Positions 1-6,700 of a stretch of DNA of 14,020 nt are shown here, one piece after another. The DNA is taken from positions 1-14,020 of the forward strand of contig DATLUC010000055.1 in assembly GCA_035533335.1 (NCBI GenBank), in the 5' to 3' direction. The stretch comes from DATKSS01 sp035533335. Lineage in GTDB: Bacteria; Chloroflexota; Dormibacteria; Dormibacterales; Dormibacteraceae. A program made the translations under genes and the position numbers. The notes beneath the pieces are model-generated. The model ran no database searches. It was not told the origin of the DNA and saw nothing but the letters and a program-made list of their open reading frames with translations. The stretch's first letter is position 1. Each line of letters opens with the position of its first letter.

Positions 1-141
1 CGGCCCTCTCGACCGGTCCATGGTTGGGAGGGTCATTTCGTAACCGGGGCATCCCGGTCCGACGTCAGCCTACGAAACCAGCCTCAGTTACCGCCGCCGA
101 TTCATGCATTTCCGGCCTCATCCAGACCTGCCGGTAACACC

Positions 142-441
142 TTGGTGGCTGCGCGCGCGAAGGAGGCTCTTACGGCATCACCACTCAAATTGAGCCCGCC
201 GGCAAAAGCGTCTCAACCCGATGATGCCACGGTCGTTCACGCTGAGACGGAGCTAATCGCAATAAGTGAACATGAAAGGACGGCGCAAGGAGTAGCTCAG
301 GGATTGGAGGCCGAACAACAGGACGGAGCGCACAAGCCGGACCGATATGCCCAACTCCGGGTTTTGGGCGAACTGCGGGCGCAGGGAATCCTTACCGAGG
401 AGGAGTTTCAGGCAGAAAAGGCGAAGATCCTGGCCGGCTAG
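142..441 (+). CDS. SHOCT-domain small protein (start uncertain, possibly 5'-partial)
   Basis: The protein is 99 aa if translation begins at the TTG. Its last ~33 residues form a SHOCT (short C-terminal) domain: the stretch DRYAQLRVLGELRAQGILT is followed by an acidic EEEF and an EKAKIL tail, the usual L..LgeLr.qGiLT..EF...K..iL pattern. SHOCT domains are short helical tails, thought to mediate oligomerisation or membrane-protein association; no catalytic function is implied. The rest is low-complexity and Ala/Glu-rich, with no recognisable domain. The start is uncertain. There is no Shine-Dalgarno sequence before 142, GTG at 145 is equally possible, and the same frame is open without a stop back to base 1, so this may be the 3' end of a longer gene that enters the window. 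A paralogous SHOCT tail lies about 550 bp downstream. Domain call confident, gene boundary not. Confidence 0.6.
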   Translation: MVAARAKEALTASPLKLSPPAKASQPDDATVVHAETELIAISEHERTAQGVAQGLEAEQQDGAHKPDRYAQLRVLGELRAQGILTEEEFQAEKAKILAG

Positions 442-525
442 GAACGGAGGTCAGCCGCTCCAGGTGGCGCGGGTACCGTGTCGGACGGTGTTCTACTGAT
501 CGGAACGGGAAGCGAGGAGGACGGC

Positions 526-989
526 ATGGCGCGGAGGCTAGAGAACGGTGCGATCGTCGACGACACTGGCCAATGGTATTGGAATCTCAAAGGTTGGAGC
601 CCTCTTGTTGCATCCCCTTCGGGTAAGGCACCTGGCGCACTCCTTCCCCCGGCGCACTCCTGGGGAAAGACCGCAAGGACGTCGCCAACCTCATGAAGGG
701 GATAGGACTCAACCTCGAAGCCATGTCTGCGATTAAGGCCGCCGGCGAGCAAGCATCGCGCCTCATTAAGGAGTTGGGAGGCCTCGATGCGGCTGAAGCG
801 GCGATGTCTCCGACCGCTGCTCTCACAGCCTCCGCTCCAGAGCCGCGGCCTACACCCGTCGCCTCACCCACTTCTTCCACGCCCGATAGGTATGCCCAAC
901 TCAAAGAACTCGGCGAGTTGCGCGCGCAAGGAATCCTGACTGACGACGAATTCCAGAGAGAAAAGGCAAGAATCCTAGGAATTGGGTGA
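526..989 (+). pseudogene. SHOCT-domain protein gene split by a 17-bp duplication frameshift
   Basis: The start is ATG 526, preceded by a strong Shine-Dalgarno GAGGAGG (514-520) at 5-nt spacing. The first frame opens MARRLENGAIVDDTGQWYWN, then GW.PL, resembling the short W-rich N-terminal modules common in actinobacterial SHOCT proteins. That frame runs out of the gene at a TGA over the 694-696 region. The downstream frame, open after a TAA at 624-626, continues GALLGKDRKDVANL and ends in a clear SHOCT domain (DRYAQLKELGELRAQGILT, then EF and EKARIL). The 11-base string GGCGCACTCCT occurs at 634-644 and 651-661. Removing one 17-base unit joins the frames exactly as GKAPGALLGKDRKD and gives one protein of about 148 aa. 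So the gene appears broken by a 17-bp duplication. The 98-aa ORF beginning at ATG 693 is the tail and may or may not be translated alone. Function is not known beyond the SHOCT tail. Confidence 0.6.
634..661. repeat. Direct repeat that breaks the SHOCT gene
   Basis: GGCGCACTCCT is present twice, at 634-644 and 651-661, with the 6-base TCCCCC between. The repeat offset is 17 bases, which is not a multiple of three. Collapsing it to one copy restores a continuous reading frame across the SHOCT gene. Confidence 0.65.
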
Positions 990-1055
990 GCACTACTGAT
1001 GAAGCGGATCAGGCTGTGGGTCGGTAAATTGCGATCACGAGGCACGTAAGTAATC

Positions 1056-1123
1056 TCCTTACATATGTGAGGCTTTTCCTTACATGCGGCTCGCATCCCG
1101 CATGTTGCGGTACGCATGTTGCG
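1056..1123. promoter_or_regulatory. Cluster of palindromes and direct repeats, possible operator array
   Basis: Within 68 bases there are four elements. One is a near-palindrome CCTTACATATGTGAGG (1057-1072). The half-site CCTTACAT recurs at 1078-1085. A perfect 8-bp inverted repeat ACATGCGG/CCGCATGT (1082-1089 and 1098-1105) has an 8-base spacer. An 11-base direct repeat CGCATGTTGCG occurs at 1099-1109 and 1113-1123. The 9-base core GCATGTTGC reappears in reverse complement at 1473-1481, just upstream of jetA. No T-tract follows, so a terminator is less likely than protein-binding sites. No regulator gene is visible nearby. Confidence 0.35.
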
Positions 1124-1149
1124 TAACGCCCAAACGACAAGATTTGCGA

Positions 1150-1311
1150 TTAGATCTTTTTGCCGCCGACGTGCCCCTTATTCAGTAGCACGAAGAAGGC
1201 GGCCATGCGCTCCGTCATCTGTCGAGCCTCCTCCTTGGAAATCGTGCGTCAGTAGCGCAGAGTGAACAGTGCGACGGCGTCGTTGATCAGCGCCTGGTGC
1301 TTAGGATCGGG
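1150..1311 (-). pseudogene. Decayed minus-strand coding remnant
   Basis: Read leftward from 1311, the frame gives PDPKHQALINDAVALFTLRY, an in-frame TGA (1249-1251), then RTISKEEARQ and MTERMAAFFVLLNKGHVGG, ending with a TAA at 1150-1152. The composition on both sides of the TGA looks like real protein in a single frame, which suggests one gene tail with a Trp-to-stop change (TGG to TGA). Alternatively the last 22 codons, starting at ATG 1218, are a stand-alone micro-ORF. That ATG has a good Shine-Dalgarno (AGGAGG, 8 nt upstream on the minus strand). I do not recognise the family. Upstream of 1311 the frame becomes Arg/Pro-rich and loses protein character. Confidence 0.25.
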
Positions 1312-1470
1312 ACGACGCGGGGAGGGGCTAAGCGCCTGACCCCCCACGCGGCGGGGGAGGGCCAGCCTTCGCAGGGAGAACATCCGCTATGTCAACCGGT
1401 ACCGGCCCGAGACGTAGGCGACCAACCTACTCGTACAGAGGGACGGGCGCCCGTTGAAGGTCCAAACAGC

Positions 1471-1523
1471 CTGCAACATGCTGCAGGTCGTAGTTCGAGA
1501 CGCCTCGTATTAGACTCGCCTCC
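1471..1523 (+). promoter_or_regulatory. Probable jetA promoter (leaderless) with upstream palindrome
   Basis: TAGACT at 1511-1516 fits the actinobacterial TANNNT -10 motif. It sits so that transcription would begin at or next to the jetA ATG (1524). No Shine-Dalgarno precedes that ATG (the bases before it are GCCTCC). The frame has a stop at 1491-1493 and no other start codon between, so a leaderless transcript is the simplest reading. No good -35 is visible. A 16-base imperfect palindrome CTGCAACATGCTGCAG (1471-1486, one mismatched pair) lies just upstream, where an operator could act. Confidence 0.4.
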
Positions 1524-3023
1524 ATGGGCGGGTCCGAATCTCTGTTCGATCAGGCGGTGCCTGCGCAGACATCCCCTGAATCGTCTCCGCTCGCCGCTGC
1601 CCGCCGCCTCAAAACGCTTCTCTACACCGCTCCGATCCACGAGCTGGAACTCAACAAAGGGAGGCGTGGAGAGAGTTGGCTGCCCTACGACCTCCGCAGC
1701 CTCCAGCTCGCGGCAATCGAGTACGTGGTCAATCGGCAGGGGTTCGAGGGCGGCGTTGCCCGGCCACTGGTCGAAGGGGAGATCTCGCAGCTCGCCGCGC
1801 GGATGGTGCCGACGGATCGCATTGAGATGCACCGCGCCGTCGCGTCCCTCGTCATTTCGTGGCTGCTGAACGAGCAGGAGTCCGATGCCGGCTTCTCCTA
1901 TCCGTACTCGGATCTCGCGCAGGGCCGGCCGGTGACTCGCTCCTACGTCGTGGAACTCCTACGCGAGCGAGAAATGGCCGACTCCAGCCTGCTCGTCAAG
2001 GCGACAGCCGGCGCGATCAATCTGCTGATCGGCGCCCTCGACATCGACGTGGCCGATGCACAGAAGGCTGAGGAGCGGATGCTCGACGAGTACATCTCAG
2101 CTGGGCGCTTCGGCGACGCAGCCCAGCTTGCTCGCCGGGCACGGTACCGGTCGATCCAATACGCCGAGACCATCCAGGCCATGCTCCAGATCGCACAGCA
2201 CGATTTGACCCGGGTGGACTGGGCGGGTGACGTGATGGAGGAGATCTCCACCGCCCAGGCACACATCAGCGAGCGACTGGAGGACGAGGGCCGGATGCGG
2301 TACCGGCTCGATGAGATGCGATCCGAGATAGACGAGCCGGAGCGCCTGCGGACCGTGATCGAGTTGGTGGACCTCATCGACGACTGCCACCGGCGCCACA
2401 CGCTGCTGCACTCGCAGCTCATGAGGTCGGCGGATGTCTTCCTCGCGGAACAGGTGCGCCAGCGGTTCGCGCCGCCCCCGTCGCTGGTCGTCGTCTACAT
2501 GAACCGCGAAGTGCTCCACCCGGTCCTCCGGCTTCCCAGTTCGCAGGCGTTAAACGTGGCCTCGGGCTTCCTAACTTCGCTGATCGGCCCGCACCCGCCC
2601 GAGATCCTGCATCTCACCCACCTGGTTAACGACCTCCTCCAGCCCCGACGCGAGTTCAGCGAAGAAGAACGCGAGGCTCCGATCCTCGACTTGACTCAGG
2701 AGGAGCGCGCTCGCTTCAGCCCAGCCACGCTCGACCGCACCCGCGCGACGTTCGCCGGCGTCGACCAGAGGCCCGAGCGGCTCTCCATCCTGTTCGCGCG
2801 CGCACGTGCCCTCGCCAGTAGTGAAGAGAAGGCCGAGGTTCTCGAACTCGTCCGCCTTGGCGCGCTGTGGGCCTTCGCGCCGGATCCAGGCCCGATCTCT
2901 CGCGAGGGCCTACTCCCCGGCCGCGCGCTCAGTGTCGATGACGGCACGCCGCTCGACGACCCCGACTTCGGCGGCTCTGACCTCCTGGTCGGCAGCTTCG
3001 AAGAGCTGGCGTATGCCGACTAA
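1524..3023 (+). CDS. jetA: Wadjet JetA-like kleisin subunit of SMC anti-plasmid complex
   Basis: This is the first gene of a four-gene SMC cassette; 499 aa matches the usual size of the kleisin-type JetA/MksF subunit. In Wadjet complexes that subunit bridges the two SMC heads and recruits JetB. Residues 1-150 look globular and helical. The central part (about 160-310) is strongly helical and charged, containing DEYISAGRFGDAAQLARRAR and a long amphipathic stretch through RMRYRLDEMRSEID, as expected for a kleisin helical bundle or coiled coil. Residues 320-360 are more beta-like, and the C-terminus (400-499) is again mixed. No enzymatic motif is seen. The start is ATG 1524, the only possible start after the upstream in-frame stop, and probably leaderless. 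The end overlaps jetB by 11 bp, implying translational coupling. The assignment rests on gene order, size and predicted fold rather than a diagnostic motif. Confidence 0.65.
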   Translation: MGGSESLFDQAVPAQTSPESSPLAAARRLKTLLYTAPIHELELNKGRRGESWLPYDLRSLQLAAIEYVVNRQGFEGGVARPLVEGEISQLAARMVPTDRIEMHRAVASLVISWLLNEQESDAGFSYPYSDLAQGRPVTRSYVVELLREREMADSSLLVKATAGAINLLIGALDIDVADAQKAEERMLDEYISAGRFGDAAQLARRARYRSIQYAETIQAMLQIAQHDLTRVDWAGDVMEEISTAQAHISERLEDEGRMRYRLDEMRSEIDEPERLRTVIELVDLIDDCHRRHTLLHSQLMRSADVFLAEQVRQRFAPPPSLVVVYMNREVLHPVLRLPSSQALNVASGFLTSLIGPHPPEILHLTHLVNDLLQPRREFSEEEREAPILDLTQEERARFSPATLDRTRATFAGVDQRPERLSILFARARALASSEEKAEVLELVRLGALWAFAPDPGPISREGLLPGRALSVDDGTPLDDPDFGGSDLLVGSFEELAYAD

Positions 3024-3738
3024 CCCGGACGTGGAGAGCGCGGCGCAGCTCGTCGCCTTCGGAGTGCAGAGCCGGTTGCTAGCCGGGCAGGACGAGGACT
3101 ACCGCTCGCTGCTGTCGCGGTACCGGACGGACCTTGACTTCCGGCAACTTGTTGATTCGATCGCGACCGGGCTCGGTCTGCGCGTGACCGCGGCCAACGA
3201 ACTGGGCCTCTTCCTTTGGGCCGATCTTTACGGCCCCTTCGCGTACACGCTCGCCTCCTGGCGCCGTGAACGGGGCGCGGGGACGTTCGAGGACCGTGTC
3301 CTCCACGGCCTGGCCGTTCTGGCGATCGCGGCGTACTTCTACCCCCAGGCGAACGACCTCGAGACCGAGCGCCACCGCCAGGCGACGGCAGCACAAGTGG
3401 AGCAGTTCCTGCGTGCCGCATGCACCGAGATCGCCAAGGAGAGCGATGACCCGGAGATCGAGCGCGAGGAGTGGGAGCAGGCAGCGAGCCTGTACATGCG
3501 GCAGAAGGAGGTCGTGGCGACGTCTGACGGACGCCGGCCGCAGAGGGGGACGCAGAGCGTCATCAGCCGCGCGTTCGATCTCCTGGTGGAACAGGGCCTC
3601 GTCCGGAAGCGCGAGGAAGGCAACATCGTCGTCTACCAGCCCAACGAGCGGATGCGGCTTCAGATCGCAGGCGTCGCGGGCCACGAGGCGTATCAGGCGT
3701 TGGCCCTAATCCGGCGCGGACAAGAGGTTGGCACGTAA
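3013..3738 (+). CDS. jetB: Wadjet JetB-like winged-helix (KITE/MksE-type) subunit
   Basis: This 241-aa protein is in the size range of KITE subunits (MksE/JetB), which bind the kleisin as a dimer. The C-terminal part holds a recognisable winged helix: SVISRAFDLLVEQGLVRKRE (about residues 182-201) is the helix-turn-helix, and GNIVVYQPNERM (203-214) the beta wing. A helical, acidic linker (about 115-170) precedes it, and the N-terminal ~100 residues are helical and could be a first winged helix. I chose ATG 3013 (MPTNPDVES) because it overlaps the jetA stop by 11 bp. An earlier in-frame ATG at 2806 would add 69 residues of arginine- and serine-rich text that is simply jetA read out of frame. 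The gene ends 2 bp before the jetC GTG, so both are almost certainly co-translated. No enzymatic motif is seen. Confidence 0.65.
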   Translation: MPTNPDVESAAQLVAFGVQSRLLAGQDEDYRSLLSRYRTDLDFRQLVDSIATGLGLRVTAANELGLFLWADLYGPFAYTLASWRRERGAGTFEDRVLHGLAVLAIAAYFYPQANDLETERHRQATAAQVEQFLRAACTEIAKESDDPEIEREEWEQAASLYMRQKEVVATSDGRRPQRGTQSVISRAFDLLVEQGLVRKREEGNIVVYQPNERMRLQIAGVAGHEAYQALALIRRGQEVGT

Positions 3739-3740
3739 CC

Positions 3741-6700
3741 GTGTACCTCCTGCGTAGGGTCTACTTCGACTCGATCGGCCACAAGGACGCGCGGTTCGAC
3801 CCGTTAGTCCTCGACTTCCGCAGCGACGGCGGGCAAAAGCCGCTCGACTCGGTCCTGTGGCTCCGGAACATGGGCGGCAAGACCTCGATGCTGGCGCTCA
3901 TCTTCTCGGTCCTCCAACCTGGCTACCGGGATTTCTTAGGTCGCGAGAAGGCGGGCGAGATCCGGCAACTCCAGAAGTACGTCCTCGCCGACGACATTGC
4001 CCACGTAGTTTTGGAATGGTCGTCGACCGGTGACGGCCTGCTCGCCAGCCTCGAAGACGAGACCATCCTCGTTACGGGCGTCGTGATGACGTACCGGCGT
4101 GGCCAGACTTCCGAACTCGACCGCCACTTCTACGCCTTCCGCTCGCTCACCGGCACGCTCTCGCTCGACGAACTGCGGTTCCGACAGAACGGCCGGCGCG
4201 TCCATGTCAGGACGTTCCTCGACCAGATCACGCAGGCTCAACGGTCGCGGCCCTTGCTGGAGGCTGTCATCACCGACAAGCAATCGGACTGGAAGGCGAC
4301 GCTCGAGAGTCTTGGCCTTGATCCCGAGATTTTCCGCTACCAGCTCGCCATGAATGAGCACGAAGCTGGCGCGCGAAAGTTCCTGGGATTCCGGGACGCC
4401 GATAGCTTCGTGGACTTCCTCATCAAGGTCGTGATGGACCCGGGCGCCATGAACCAGGTGGCCGAGAACCTTGGGCAGGTCGCCGACAAGCTGGCGATGG
4501 AGCCGCATCGTAAGAAGGAGCGGGACTTCGCATCGGGCATTATCACCAGGCTTCGCCCAGTCACCGATACACATGCGGTACTGCGTGAGGCCACTGAGCG
4601 TCAGCAGAGTCTGATTGTGGAAGGGTCCCGCCTTAATGCCCGAATCACATACTCCCTCGGCGCCGCGCGAGCTGAAGTGCAGGAGCAGGATGAGAGGGCG
4701 ACTGCCTACCGCCTCGCGCGAACCCAGCATGACAACGACCGTTCGCGACAAGAGCGACTGTCTCGTGCGCTCGACGGACGGGTGGCCCAATACGCGGTCG
4801 ACGCGGCGCGCGACACGCTAAATGCTGCCCAGGAGATCGAGGACGAGACCAAAACCGAGGTCAAGATTTCGGAAGCGCTCCCTCACGTCATCGAACAGCG
4901 ACGGCTGACGGCGGACGCGGCCGCGCTCGACCGAGCGTTGGCAGACCAGATCGAGGGCGCGCGTAGCGATATCGACGCGTACAAAGCTGCCGCTACCCTC
5001 CTTCATCGTCGCTATCGCGTAGTGGCCGAGCAGGCCCGCACCCGGGTAGCTGAGGGCGAAGATCGCGCTCGCCTCGCCGCCGACCGGCGCGAAGGGGCAG
5101 AAGCCGAGATCCAGAAGGCTACAGGGGAGATCGCTCGGATCGACAGCGAGGCCGACTCCATCAGCGGTCAGCTCCAAGACCTGGACCAACGGCAGGCACG
5201 ACTGCGCAAGGACGGACTGCTGCATGCGAACGAGCCCGCACAGACGGCGGTCGAGCGACTGCGTCGGGACGAGGCATCTGTTTCCTCCAGGCGCGAGCAG
5301 ATCGCTACCTGGAGCCGCGAGATTGATGGGCGCCGGGGTACGGCACGCACTGCAATCGACGAACTGACTCCGCAGATCAGCCAGCTTCGCTCTAAGATCG
5401 ATTCGCAGCGCGACTCCCTGAACTCACTACTTGGTCGCACGCGCGACCTGTCTGAGAACCAACGCCTTCGCGAACTCGCCGAGCACGAGGACCTCGACAT
5501 CCTCGTTGCAGGGAGTCTCGTCGCTGAGCGGCTGCTCGCCGCACTTTCCTCCACGACGCGACAGATGGTCGAAGCGCGGGTGGCTGCCTCTGAGGACGAG
5601 CGAGCCAAGGCAGCGCTTGATGAGACCGGCTTCCTCCCCGCCGCGCTCGATGTGGATCGTGCGATCGCCCACCTCAAGCACTCGAAGGTCGCGGCCACAC
5701 CCGGGTGGCAGTACCTTGCGGAGCACGTCAACCGCGATCACTGGCCGCAAGTGATCAGCGAACGCCCGTGGCTGCTCACGTCCGTGGTGGTCGAACCCGA
5801 GGAAGGCGACCGCGCCATCGACGCTCTGCGTGAAGCGGGACTCGACCCGTCGCTCCTACTCTCGATCGCTGAATCCGGCGAGTTTCACTGGGTAGAACGT
5901 CAGGAGTCGCCGAATGGCCATAGTCGCCATCTGAAGACGCTCGTCACCCGACCAGCGCTCTATGACAGCGTGCAGGCAGAGGCCGCACGCGGCCAAGTGG
6001 AGGCGAGGCTGGAGAAGGCGCTCGTGGTGGAAGCGGAGCTGAGTCGCCGCCGCGATGAGGACCAAAGCCTCCTCGGCCGGCTGAAGCAGTTCATGGCCGA
6101 CTGCCCGCCGGACCACCTCGACTCACTCCGGTTCGAGATCGAAGAACTGGAAGGCGAGGCAAAGAGGCTCGACGAGCTGAAGGCGGCCGCACAGGCGACC
6201 GTTCGCGAGGCGACCGAGGAGATCCAACAACTGGGTGCCGAGGACAAACGGCAAGAGACCGACCTCCGGCGTCTCGCGGGCGCCATCCCATGGCTCGAGA
6301 ACCTCGCGGAGCTAGAAGAAAGGGCTAAGTTCGCTCGGGAGCGTCAGCGGGAAATGCACTCGGAGCGGCAGACATGGGTGCAGAGTCGGCAGGAGGCGAA
6401 CGAGGCCAAGGCGTCGGCTCGGGACAACGAGAAATCAGCGACAACGCTCGCGGCAGCTGAGAGAGCTGATGCAGTGTCGTGGGACAAGCAGGCGGAGGCA
6501 ATTGAGAACTTCGAGATCGAGGCGGACGTTGACGAGCGCCCGCTCGCTGAGCTCGAGGCTGAGCATCGCAGCCGCAAGTCGATCTATGAGGAAAAGACCT
6601 CCGGCTCGGAAATCGCACTGCGCCGGCGCGCGTTGGGAGATCGGCTGTCCGCGGTGACGACCGCGCTCGCCGACTTCGAGGACGTTCTCGAAGCGGCCCG

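Larger units (their letters stand above)
990..1523. other. Gene-poor region upstream of jetA
   Basis: This gap of about 530 bp has no convincing intact gene. It holds a cluster of short palindromes and direct repeats (1056-1123), a decayed minus-strand coding remnant (1150-1311) and the probable jetA promoter (1471-1523). Open frames spanning it (for example 587-1117 on the minus strand, or 1297-1869 on the plus strand) have arginine- and proline-rich, shadow-like compositions. The stretch 1312-1470 shows nothing I can assign. Confidence 0.5.

Noticed and set aside
587..1117. A 176-aa minus-strand frame over the second SHOCT gene
   Set aside because: It lies antisense to a SHOCT gene with clear domain content, is Arg/Ser/Pro-rich, and has no motif or ribosome site.
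1297..1869. A 190-aa plus-strand frame overlapping the jetA start
   Set aside because: Its composition (Arg/Ser/Pro-rich) is that of an out-of-frame reading, and half of it overlaps jetA in another frame.
2806..3012. Upstream in-frame ATG giving a 310-aa JetB
   Set aside because: The extra 69 residues are jetA read out of frame (Arg/Ser-rich). ATG 3013 overlaps the jetA stop by 11 bp and starts a normal-looking protein.
3936..4790. Long minus-strand frame (284 aa) inside jetC, and similar ones at 7122-7820
   Set aside because: These are antisense shadows of a GC-rich gene with strongly biased third positions; no motif and no independent start signal.
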